Source: Mycolicibacterium sarraceniae (GTDB taxonomy: Bacteria; Actinomycetota; Actinomycetes; Mycobacteriales; Mycobacteriaceae). From it: a DNA stretch of 64,000 bases. Position 1 is the first letter of the stretch. Each line of letters starts with the position of its first letter. The position numbers and the translations under genes were made by a program. This document shows positions 17,671-25,156 of the stretch, one piece after another. The stretch lies in NCBI RefSeq assembly GCF_010731875.1, contig NZ_AP022595.1:1674001-1738000 (forward strand), written 5' to 3'. Below the pieces are notes generated by a model. It was not told the DNA's origin. It was given only the letters and a program-made list of their open reading frames with translations, and made no database searches.

Positions 17671-18288
17671 TCAAATAAGTGTTTTCGGGCCCAGTAGTGC
17701 CAGTGACACGGCTAATGCGGGCTCGATGATGTCGGTGACGGGCCGGCCGTCCTCAACGGTCTGAGCGGTGAGCTCGCGCAAACCGCCGACCAGGATCACC
17801 GCCGCCGCGCGCGAGAGCGGTGCCAGGCCTGCGGAGCGGAAGCCCTCGTTGGTGGTGAGCTCGACGATCATCGTCGCGAGCCGGCCGAAACCCCGGCGCA
17901 GGATGGGCCGGGCGTATTCACCGAGCGCGGGCAGTTCGCGGATCCAGCTGAGCGTGATGGCCGGCCGTTCCTCGATGGTGTGAACGTAGGCGACGACGGC
18001 CTGGCGAACCTGCTCGTACCAGGGCGCCGCCGCGTCGACGGCGTCGCGAATGGTGGCGACGAGCTCGTCGTTATTGGCCGTCAGCAGCTCGGCGAAGCAG
18101 TCTTCCTTGGTGCCGAACTGGCTGTAGAACGTGCGCTTGGAGGTTCGGGCATACCGGACGATGTCGGCGACGGTGGTGTCGCGGTAGCCGCGCTCGTCGA
18201 TCGAGGCTGCGAGTCCGTCGAGCAGTCGCTGCCGGAAGTCGTCGTTGCGCCCGACGGCGGCGGCGTCATCGAGGGCGGTCGTGGTCAT
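17671..18288 (-). CDS. TetR-family regulator, divergent from P450 (Rv0135c-like)
   Basis: A 205-residue regulator with HTH elements DGLAASIDERG, TTVADIVRYARTSKRTFYSQF at about residues 25-65. The start at 18288 (MTTTALDDAAAV) is preferred to the in-frame ATG at 18303. It is divergent from a CYP138-like P450 across 114 bp containing repeated GGTAC half-sites, as Rv0135c and cyp138 are arranged in M. tuberculosis. It probably represses the P450 and itself. Confidence 0.86.
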   Translation of the reverse strand: MTTTALDDAAAVGRNDDFRQRLLDGLAASIDERGYRDTTVADIVRYARTSKRTFYSQFGTKEDCFAELLTANNDELVATIRDAVDAAAPWYEQVRQAVVAYVHTIEERPAITLSWIRELPALGEYARPILRRGFGRLATMIVELTTNEGFRSAGLAPLSRAAAVILVGGLRELTAQTVEDGRPVTDIIEPALAVSLALLGPKTLI

Positions 18289-18327
18289 CGGACTCCCTTC
18301 CACTCGTCGCGCCCCCTTGTCAGGGCC

Positions 18328-18376
18328 GGTACTGACAGGTACCGTACCTCACAATCCCGTGGTACAACGCGGTACC
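18328..18376. promoter_or_regulatory. Cluster of GGTAC half-sites, candidate TetR operators
   Basis: Five GGTAC/GTACC elements are packed in 49 bp between the TetR and P450 starts: 18328-18332, 18338-18342, 18344-18348, 18361-18365 and 18371-18376. The centre is a perfect palindrome AGGTAC-C-GTACCT at 18337-18349. The first two direct copies are 10 bp apart, one helical turn. This looks like a multi-site operator. Confidence 0.55.
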
Positions 18377-18402
18377 GCGCCAGTGTTGGGAGGGCCTCAC
18401 CG

Positions 18403-19779
18403 ATGAGCGAAGCGCCAACTGTCGGAGCCGCCGGGTCGGCGACATTGGGCACAGACCGTCTGGTCTCGACCGAGCCGAAGCTGCCACCTGCCCCGGGCCT
18501 GCCGAGTGGCCTGCTCAAGCTGGCGTTTGTCGCGGCGCGCCGGCCGACAACGGATTGGCTGACCCGGCGCTACGGGCGCTGCTTCACCCTGCGGGTGCCG
18601 GTATTCGGGAACACCGTCGTGGTCTCAGACCCCGCACTGACCAAGCAGATCTTCACCACCAGCCCCGACGTGCTGCACAACATCCAGCCCAACCTGAGCC
18701 GGCTGCTGGGTCCGGGGTCGGTGTTCGCCCTCGACGGCGTGGACCACCGGGTGCGCCGAAAGCTGCTGACGCCGCCGTTTCACGGCAAGAGCATCAAGGC
18801 CTATGAGCAGATCGTGATCGAGGAAACTCTGCGCGAGGTCGAATCATGGCCACAGGGAACTGAATTCGCCACGCTTGAGCCGATGATGCACGTCACGCTC
18901 AATATCATTCTGCGGGCGATTTTCGGCGCCGACGGCTTCGAGCTGGAGCGCCTGCGGGACCTCATCCCGCGCTGGGTCACGCTGGGCTCGCGGCTGGCGG
19001 TGCTGCCTTCGCCCAGCCGCGAATTGCCCTGGACACCTTGGGAAAAGCTCGCGCAATACCGTCGTGAATACGAGAACCTGGTGGACACGTTGGTCAGCCG
19101 GGCCGAACGCGACCCCAATTTCGAGGATCGCACCGACGTGCTCTCGCTGTTCCTGCGCAGCAGCTACGAAGACGGCTCAAAGATGACGCGCGGTGAGATC
19201 GGCGACGAGCTGCTGACGCTGCTGGCCGCCGGCCACGAAACCACCGCCTCCACGCTGGCCTGGGCGTTCGAACGGATCTCGCGGCATCCGGAGGTGCTGC
19301 GCCGGTTGGTCGCCGAGGCTGAAACCGATGACAACAGCTACCGTCAGGCCACCATCTTCGAGGTCCAGCGCAACCGAACGGTGATCGACTTCTCCGGCCG
19401 GCATGTTGCGGTTTCGGCTTACGAACTCGGTGAGTGGACTGTGCCGCAAGGCTATTCTGTGATCGTCAGCCTGAACCAGCTGCACGAGAACCCGGAGATG
19501 TTCTCCGATCCGGACCGGTTCGATCCGCAACGCTTCCTCGACGCCAGGCCCAACACGTTCGCCTGGGTACCGTTCGGCGGCGGAACCCGCCGCTGCATTG
19601 GCGCCGCGTTCGCGAACATGGAGATGGACGTCGTGCTGCGAACGGTGCTGCGTAACTTCACGATTGGGACCACGACAACGCCCGGCGAGAAATGGCATTC
19701 GCGCGGAGTGGCCTACACGCCGAAAAAGGGTGGGCGCGTCGTCGTGTATCGACGAAACGCGCCCACCAACCAGTGCTAG
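18403..19779 (+). CDS. Cytochrome P450 (CYP138/CYP135-like)
   Basis: A 458-residue haem monooxygenase. The I-helix oxygen-binding motif is [10 protein letters not shown], the K-helix ExxR is EVQR, and the haem loop [17 protein letters not shown] carries the cysteine ligand. The line from PFGGG to the C-terminus resembles M. tuberculosis CYP138, which sits in the same TetR/P450/msrA arrangement. The ATG at 18403 gives the expected length. The substrate is unknown; a redox partner is not encoded next to it. Its stop TAG shares a CTAG tetramer with the convergent msrA stop. Confidence 0.92.
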   Translation: MSEAPTVGAAGSATLGTDRLVSTEPKLPPAPGLPSGLLKLAFVAARRPTTDWLTRRYGRCFTLRVPVFGNTVVVSDPALTKQIFTTSPDVLHNIQPNLSRLLGPGSVFALDGVDHRVRRKLLTPPFHGKSIKAYEQIVIEETLREVESWPQGTEFATLEPMMHVTLNIILRAIFGADGFELERLRDLIPRWVTLGSRLAVLPSPSRELPWTPWEKLAQYRREYENLVDTLVSRAERDPNFEDRTDVLSLFLRSSYEDGSKMTRGEIGDELLTLLAAGHETTASTLAWAFERISRHPEVLRRLVAEAETDDNSYRQATIFEVQRNRTVIDFSGRHVAVSAYELGEWTVPQGYSVIVSLNQLHENPEMFSDPDRFDPQRFLDARPNTFAWVPFGGGTRRCIGAAFANMEMDVVLRTVLRNFTIGTTTTPGEKWHSRGVAYTPKKGGRVVVYRRNAPTNQC

Positions 19780-20285
19780 ACCTGCGCCCGCTTCGGTAGT
19801 TTCCAGCCCGGCCGCGGGAAGTGGCAGGTGTAACCGTTCGGGTAGTGCACCAGATAATCCTGATGCTCCGGTTCGGCATCCCAGAAATCGCTGGCCGGGG
19901 TCACCTCGGTAACGACCTTGCCCGGCCACAGCCCCGACGCGTCCACGTCGGCGATGGTGTCCAGCGCGACCTGCTTCTGATCCTCGTCGAGGTAGAAGAT
20001 CGCCGACCGGTAACTGGAGCCGACGTCATTGCCCTGCCGGTCCTTGGTGCTCGGATCGTGGATCTGGAAGAAGAACTCCAGCAGCGCGCGGAAGTCGGTC
20101 TGCGCCGGGTCGTACTCGATTTCGATAGCCTCGGCGTGGCCCGGATGGTTGCGGTAGGTCGGGTGGTCGTTCTTGCCGCCCGTGTAACCGACCCGGGTGG
20201 ACACCACGCCGGGCTGCTTGCGGATCAAATCCTGCATGCCCCAGAAGCAGCCGCCGGCCAGGATCGCCCGCTTGGTCTCGCTCAC
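19776..20285 (-). CDS. msrA: Peptide-methionine (S)-S-oxide reductase
   Basis: A 169-residue MsrA that reduces methionine-S-sulfoxide in proteins. The catalytic GCFWG has Cys13, followed by VGYTGG, the substrate-binding [17 protein letters not shown] and SSYRSAIFY. It has a GTG start at 20285 that overlaps the stop of the shortened msrB (GTGA), so the two form one operon. The C-terminal [15 protein letters not shown] holds a likely recycling cysteine. Confidence 0.95.
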   Translation of the reverse strand: MSETKRAILAGGCFWGMQDLIRKQPGVVSTRVGYTGGKNDHPTYRNHPGHAEAIEIEYDPAQTDFRALLEFFFQIHDPSTKDRQGNDVGSSYRSAIFYLDEDQKQVALDTIADVDASGLWPGKVVTEVTPASDFWDAEPEHQDYLVHYPNGYTCHFPRPGWKLPKRAQV

Positions 20286-20530
20286 ACGTCCTCCTTGGAA
20301 GTCTCGAATAAACCCGTGTAGTCGCCGTAGCCCCGCGCCTCGAGATCGTCGAGGTGGATGACGACGTCGACGTAGACACCCGGTTCGTGGTTATCCCAAT
20401 ACTGCCCGGTGAAGGGACGTTCGGTGCCGTTTTCCTGGGTCACCCGGTACTGCTCGGGAGGCAACGCGGACACGGCAGCGGGGTTCGGGTGATGTTCGTG
20501 CGCCATGTCCGTGTCAACCTCAACGGTCAT
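20282..20530 (-). pseudogene. MsrB with in-frame loss of the catalytic core
   Basis: The 82-residue frame starts with the MsrB N-terminal signature [20 protein letters not shown] and continues EPGVYVDVV, then jumps to [18 protein letters not shown], the far C-terminal end of long MsrB proteins. The central 70-80 residues with the zinc cysteines, GTGWPSF and the catalytic RYCxN cysteine are absent. The frame is intact and ends in a GTGA overlap with msrA, so it may still be translated as a leader-like peptide but cannot reduce methionine-R-sulfoxide. Confidence 0.72.
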
Positions 20531-20673
20531 TCAGATAGTTCCCATGTCACAGTTCTGTCAGAACTGCCGCGCACTGCAACCCGCGAGCCTCGGTGTCGCA
20601 ATTGGCGGGCCGGCAACGGGGCCGGGCCTGGCCGGGAAAGTCCGGCGTGATCGGGACGGTTCCCCACATGCTC

Positions 20674-20691
20674 ACTAGAACTTGTTCTAGT
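20674..20691. promoter_or_regulatory. KstR-type operator ACTAGAAC-TT-GTTCTAGT
   Basis: A perfect 18-bp inverted repeat that fits the published KstR consensus TnnAACnnGTTnnA (TAGAACTTGTTCTA at 20676-20689). It ends 8 bp before the GTG of the SnoaL-like gene, so binding would block that promoter. KstR represses cholesterol and sterol catabolic genes in mycobacteria and is relieved by sterol acyl-CoA intermediates. Confidence 0.72.
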
Positions 20692-20699
20692 TTGGTCGG

Positions 20700-21200
20700 G
20701 TGGCGCGATTCTCCCGAGAAGAACTGACCGAAGCATTCGCAATTTTCGAGCAGACGGTCGCCGATGCGGCCCGCACACAGGACTGGGACGCCTGGGTGAG
20801 TCACTACACCCCCGACGTCGACTACATCGAGCACGCGATGGGCACGATGAAGGGCCGCGACGAGGTGCGCGCCTGGATCACCAAGACCATGGGCAGCTTC
20901 CCCGGTAGTCACATGACCGAGTTCCCCTCGCTGTGGTCGGTGTTCGACGAGGACACCGGCCGGGTGATCTGCGAGCTGGACAACCCCATGCGCGACCCCG
21001 GGGACGGCACGATCATCAGCGCCACCAACATCTCGATCGTCACCTACGCCGGTAATGGCCTGTGGTCGCGCCAGGAGGACGTCTACAACCCGCTGCGCTT
21101 CCTGCAAGCCTCGATGCGGTGGTGCAAGAAAGCCGAGAAGATGGGCACCCTCGACGAGGAGGCGGCCGCCTGGATGAAGGCCAATGGAGGGTTCAAGTGA
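20700..21200 (+). CDS. SnoaL/NTF2-fold protein (Rv0138-like)
   Basis: A 166-residue protein with the layout of SnoaL-like polyketide cyclase/NTF2 folds: FEQTVADAARTQDWDAWVSHY, YIEHAMGTMKGRDEVRAWI and a C-terminal strand SRQEDVYNPLRF. It has no signal peptide. The enzymatic role is unknown; such folds bind small hydrophobic ligands. It starts at GTG 20700 directly after the KstR-type box and overlaps the next gene by GTGA, so it should be expressed with the epimerase-like SDR. Confidence 0.8.
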   Translation: MARFSREELTEAFAIFEQTVADAARTQDWDAWVSHYTPDVDYIEHAMGTMKGRDEVRAWITKTMGSFPGSHMTEFPSLWSVFDEDTGRVICELDNPMRDPGDGTIISATNISIVTYAGNGLWSRQEDVYNPLRFLQASMRWCKKAEKMGTLDEEAAAWMKANGGFK

Positions 21201-22216
21201 GCTCACCGAAGCTCGTCATCGGGGCCAACGGCTTCCTCGGCTCGCACGTCACCCGCCAGCTGGTCGCCGACGGGCACCAGGTCCGGGTCATGGTGCGGGC
21301 CAACGCTTCCACCATCTCGATCGACGGTCTCGATGTCCAGCGCTTCGTCGGCGACATCTGGGATAACGCGGTGCTGCGCGAGGCGATGGCCGGGGTCGAC
21401 GACGTCTACTACTGCGTGGTCGACGCCCGCGGCTGGCTCAGCGATCCCGCGCCGCTGTTCCACACCAATGTCGAGGGCACCCGCAATGTCCTCGAGGTGG
21501 CGAAGGATATGAACCTGCACCGCTTCATCTTCACCAGCAGCTACGTCACCGTCGGGCGCCGGCGCGGCAAGACGGCCAGCGAGACCGACATCATCGACCT
21601 ACGCGGCGTGACGCCCTATGTGCGCTCGCGGGTGCAGGCCGAGGAATTGGTGCTGAGCTATGCGCGCGAGCACAATGTGCCCGCGATCGCGATGTGTGTG
21701 TCGACGACGTACGGCAGCGGCGACTGGGGCCGCACCCCGCACGGCGCCATCATTGCCGGGGCCGCATTCGGCAAGCTGCCGTTCGTCATGGGCGGTATCG
21801 CTTTGGAAGCCGTCGGAGTCGACGACGCCGCCCGCGCGATGATCCTGGCCGCCGAGCGGGGTCAGGTCGGTGAGCGTTACCTGATCTCGGAGAAGATGAT
21901 CAGCAACGCCGACGTGGCCAGGATCGCCGCGCTCGAGGCCGGAGTTCCGCCGCCCGCCAAGACGATTCCGTTACCGCTCGCCTACGCGCTGGCCGCGATG
22001 GGCACAGCGAAGGCCCGGCTGCAGAAGACCGACGAGAAGTTATCGCTGGGCTCGCTGCGGCTGATGCGTGCCGAGGGTCCCGTGGACCACAGCAAGGCCG
22101 TTCGCGAACTGGGCTGGCAGCCCCGCCCGGTCGAAGAGTCCGTCCGGGAGGCCGCCCGCTTCTGGGTCGGGCTGCGCGAAGCCAAACGACAGGCGAAGGC
22201 AGCCAAGCCGGACTGA
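21197..22216 (+). CDS. Extended SDR, NAD-dependent epimerase/reductase (Rv0139-like)
   Basis: A 339-residue extended short-chain dehydrogenase. The cofactor motif is GANGFLGSHV near residue 8, SSYVTVG supplies the serine, and the active-site motif reads YVRSR, so the usual YxxxK lysine is an arginine (codon CGG). The C-terminal KAVRELGWQPRPVEESVREA matches flavanone reductase/cinnamoyl-CoA reductase-like SDRs. The GTG start at 21197 overlaps the previous stop. It probably oxidises or reduces a hydroxy-lipid or sterol-like substrate, judged from the KstR-type box upstream; that is inference. Confidence 0.84.
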   Translation: MSSPKLVIGANGFLGSHVTRQLVADGHQVRVMVRANASTISIDGLDVQRFVGDIWDNAVLREAMAGVDDVYYCVVDARGWLSDPAPLFHTNVEGTRNVLEVAKDMNLHRFIFTSSYVTVGRRRGKTASETDIIDLRGVTPYVRSRVQAEELVLSYAREHNVPAIAMCVSTTYGSGDWGRTPHGAIIAGAAFGKLPFVMGGIALEAVGVDDAARAMILAAERGQVGERYLISEKMISNADVARIAALEAGVPPPAKTIPLPLAYALAAMGTAKARLQKTDEKLSLGSLRLMRAEGPVDHSKAVRELGWQPRPVEESVREAARFWVGLREAKRQAKAAKPD

Positions 22217-22305
22217 ACCGGCGCTGAACCTGTGTGGCCGCGATTACGTGTCCCGCGCTGAAGATGATGACGCAGTATCACCGCTACGGGCTCTAGATTC
22301 GTACC

Positions 22306-23676
22306 ATGCCCACGATTAACGGCGTCGTCTCCCACTGGTTCACCGAACTGCCCCACCCTCGCCCCGCCCTGCCCGGTGACCGCGACGCCGATGTCTGCAT
22401 CGTCGGCGCCGGCTACACCGGCTTGTGGACCGCCTACTACCTGAAGCAGGCCGACCCGTCACTGCGAATCACCGTGCTGGAAGCCCGTTTTGCCGGGTTC
22501 GGCGCCTCCGGGCGCAACGGCGGCTGGCTGTCCGGACTGGCGCCCGGTCACCGCGGACTGCTGGCCAAGCAGTACGGTCGCGCCTCCGTGGTGGCCTGGC
22601 AGCAGACCCTCAACGCCGCCGTCGATGAGGTGATCGAGGTGGCGGCCAGGGAGAACATCGACGCCGACATCCTCAAGGGCGGCAACCTTGAAGTGGCCCG
22701 CAACGCGGCTCAGGCCCGCCGGCTGCGCGCCGAGGCTGACGAGGACCGCGAGTGGGGGACGGACGGCATCGAGCTGCTGAGCGCTGCCGAAGCCGCCGCC
22801 CGGGTCCAGGTGGACAGCCTGGTGCTCGGCTCGTTCAACCCGCACTGCGCGCGAATCCAGCCGGCCAAGCTGGCACGCGGTCTGGCCGACGTCGTCCAAC
22901 GCCTCGGCGTGACGATCTACGAGCAGACGCCGGTGGTCGAGATCAGTCCAGGGCGGGCCCAGACCCCGATGGGCGCGGTGCGCGCACCGATCGTGTTGCG
23001 CGCCACCGAAGGGTTCACGCCGCGGATGCGCAGGCTGCGGCGGCGCTGGCTGCCGATGAACAGCGCGATGATCGCCACCGAACCGATCCCGGACGGCACC
23101 TGGGCCCGGATCGGCTGGGAGGGCCGCGAAACCATCGGCGATCTGGCGCACGGGTTCTTCTACGCACAGCGCACCGCCGACAACCGCATCGCGATCGGCG
23201 GCCGAGCCGTGCCCTATCGCTACGGGTCCCGCATCGATCACGACGGCGCCGTCGGCGCGGACACCATCGGCTACCTGACCCGGGTGCTCAACACCGTCCT
23301 GCCGCAGACTCGCGGGGTGCCGATCGCCCACGGTTGGTGCGGCGTGCTGGGCGTGCCCCGCGACTGGTCGGCCGGCGTCAGCCTGGATCCAGCGACCGGG
23401 TTGGGTGAGGCGGGCGGCTACGTTGGGCACGGGGTGACGGCGACCAACCTGGCCGGCCGGACCCTGACCGACCTGGTGCTCAAGCGGTCGACACCATTGA
23501 CCGCGCTGCCCTGGGTCGGCCATCGCTCCCGTGCCTGGGAGCCGGAACCGTTGCGCTGGCTCGGGGTGCGGGGAATGTACACCGCCTACAAGGTGGCCGA
23601 CCGGCACGAGGCGCGCGGGCGATCCACGACATCACCGATCGCCGTTGTCGCCGATGCCATCGCGCGCAGGCCCTAG
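22306..23676 (+). CDS. FAD-dependent amine/amino-acid oxidoreductase (DAO family)
   Basis: A 456-residue protein with the dinucleotide-binding motif VCIVGAGYTGLWTAYYL near residue 30, then ASGRNGGWLSG, typical of PuuB/glycine-oxidase-type D-amino-acid-oxidase-fold enzymes. The C-terminal GYVGHGVTATNLAGRTLTDL closes the FAD site. It probably oxidises a small amine such as a polyamine or N-methyl amino acid; the substrate is not clear. It is 89 bp after the SDR. A palindrome GGCCCTAGGGCC (23669-23680) spans its stop codon. Confidence 0.87.
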   Translation: MPTINGVVSHWFTELPHPRPALPGDRDADVCIVGAGYTGLWTAYYLKQADPSLRITVLEARFAGFGASGRNGGWLSGLAPGHRGLLAKQYGRASVVAWQQTLNAAVDEVIEVAARENIDADILKGGNLEVARNAAQARRLRAEADEDREWGTDGIELLSAAEAAARVQVDSLVLGSFNPHCARIQPAKLARGLADVVQRLGVTIYEQTPVVEISPGRAQTPMGAVRAPIVLRATEGFTPRMRRLRRRWLPMNSAMIATEPIPDGTWARIGWEGRETIGDLAHGFFYAQRTADNRIAIGGRAVPYRYGSRIDHDGAVGADTIGYLTRVLNTVLPQTRGVPIAHGWCGVLGVPRDWSAGVSLDPATGLGEAGGYVGHGVTATNLAGRTLTDLVLKRSTPLTALPWVGHRSRAWEPEPLRWLGVRGMYTAYKVADRHEARGRSTTSPIAVVADAIARRP

Positions 23677-23765
23677 GGCCCGGGAATCATGCAGGCCCGA
23701 AGGCGCGGGAATGATGGGCGCGCGGCGGTGTTGCGTCAACTACGTCTAACTCCAGGAGGACCACG

Positions 23766-24143
23766 ATGAGCACCCGAGAGATCAGGCAGCCCACCGCCGA
23801 GCATCCAATCGCGATCACCCCGACCACCGGCCGGGTCCAGGTCCGGGTCAACGGTGAACTGGTCGCCGACACCCGCGCCGCGCTCGGCCTGGCCGAATCT
23901 ACTTATCCTGTCGTCCAATACATTCCTATCAGTGATGTCGACCCTGCGGTGCTGACCGCTACCGGCACTCAGACGTACTGCCCGTACAAGGGCGACGCGA
24001 GCTATTTCAGCGTCACGGCCGCGGGCACGACCGTCGAGGACGCGATCTGGACCTACAACGAGCCCTATCCCGCGGTTGCCGCGATCGCCGGGCGCGTCGC
24101 GTTCTACCCGGACAAGGCCGACATCAGCATCGACCCGGACTGA
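23766..24143 (+). CDS. DUF427 protein (Rv0140-like)
   Basis: A 125-residue cytosolic protein of the DUF427 family. Typical blocks are TGRVQVRVNGELVADT, TYCPYKGDASYFS and AGRVAFYPDKADISID. It has a strong AGGAGG ribosome binding site before ATG 23766. The molecular function is unknown. It is followed after 2 bp by the HhH glycosylase gene, so the two are likely cotranscribed. Confidence 0.88.
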   Translation: MSTREIRQPTAEHPIAITPTTGRVQVRVNGELVADTRAALGLAESTYPVVQYIPISDVDPAVLTATGTQTYCPYKGDASYFSVTAAGTTVEDAIWTYNEPYPAVAAIAGRVAFYPDKADISIDPD

Positions 24144-24145
24144 CC

Positions 24146-25060
24146 TTGGCCGCTGTCGAGCGCACGCTGGTGTTCCCCGGCCCGGCCAGCCCCGGGCTGA
24201 CGCTCGCGCCGCAACGCCGCGGCCCGGGTGACCCGTGCTACCAGCTCGACGGCGAGCGGGTGATCTGGCGGACCAGCCTGCTGGCCAGCGGTCCGGTCAC
24301 CGCGCGGATCCAGCGCACCGCCCCCGCCACCGTCGGCTGCCAGGCCTGGGGCGAGGGTGCCCACGAGTACCTCGACGCCCTGCCCGCGCTGCTGGGGTGC
24401 GACGACGACGCCAGTGGCTTCCGTCCGCAGCACCCGGTGGTGGCGGCCGCGGCGGCGCGCGTCCCGCATCTGCGGCTCGGCAGGACCGGACGGGTGCTGG
24501 AGGCGTTGATCCCGGCCGTGATCGAGCAGCGGGTACCCGGTGCCGACGCGTTTCGCGCCTGGCGATTGTTGGTCACCAAGTTCGGCACCCCGGCTCCGGG
24601 GCCTGCCCCGGTGCGGATGCGCGTGCCGCCGTCGGCGGAGGTGTGGCGGCGCATCCCCTCGTGGGAGTTCCACCGCGCCAACGTCGACCCCGGCCGCGCC
24701 CGCACTATCGTCGGCTGCGCGCAGCGGGCGGCGACGCTGGAGCGGTTATCGGGGCGTGCCGCAGTCGAGGCCCGCGAAGCTCTCATCACACTCCCCGGTG
24801 TGGGGGTGTGGACGGCGGCCGAGGTCGCCCAGCGTGCCTTCGGTGACGCCGACGCACTCTCGATCGGCGACTATCACATCGCGAAGATGATCGGTTGGAC
24901 ATTGATCGGCCGACCGGTCGACGACGCGGGGATGGTGGAGTTGCTCGAGCCGATGCGCCCGCACCGCTATCGCGTCGTCCGGATGCTTGAGGCCAGCGGC
25001 CTAGCCTACGAACCGCGCCGTGGAGCCCGACTCCCGGTCCAGCAGATCAGCACGTTGTAA
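24146..25060 (+). CDS. HhH-GPD DNA glycosylase, AlkA-like (Rv0142-like)
   Basis: A 304-residue protein whose C-terminal half has the helix-hairpin-helix ITLPGVGVWTAAEVAQRAFGD followed by the conserved aspartate segment ALSIGDYHIAKMIGW, as in 3-methyladenine DNA glycosylase II. The N-terminal part (residues 1-110) resembles the AlkA beta domain in position but is divergent. It should remove alkylated or otherwise damaged bases. The start is TTG 24146, two bases after the DUF427 stop. Confidence 0.8.
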   Translation: MAAVERTLVFPGPASPGLTLAPQRRGPGDPCYQLDGERVIWRTSLLASGPVTARIQRTAPATVGCQAWGEGAHEYLDALPALLGCDDDASGFRPQHPVVAAAAARVPHLRLGRTGRVLEALIPAVIEQRVPGADAFRAWRLLVTKFGTPAPGPAPVRMRVPPSAEVWRRIPSWEFHRANVDPGRARTIVGCAQRAATLERLSGRAAVEAREALITLPGVGVWTAAEVAQRAFGDADALSIGDYHIAKMIGWTLIGRPVDDAGMVELLEPMRPHRYRVVRMLEASGLAYEPRRGARLPVQQISTL

Positions 25061-25156
25061 ACGCCTTGTTGCCGGCTTGTCGGACGCGAAGAGCACGAGA
25101 AATGTGCGGGCGCACGAGGCTTTGCTGAATCGTGTTGAGACAGTGACCAGGGGCCG

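Noticed and set aside
22459..23607. 382-codon minus-strand open frame
   Set aside because: It is the complement of the FAD oxidoreductase gene and shows no recognisable domain.
23669..23680. GGCCCTAGGGCC as a terminator
   Set aside because: The palindrome spans the stop codon and has no loop or downstream T-tract, so it is more likely incidental to GC-rich sequence.
24146..25060. Loss-of-function in the AlkA-like glycosylase
   Set aside because: The N-terminal half looked divergent at first, but the HhH and catalytic Asp region are intact and the length is normal, so there is no evidence of decay.
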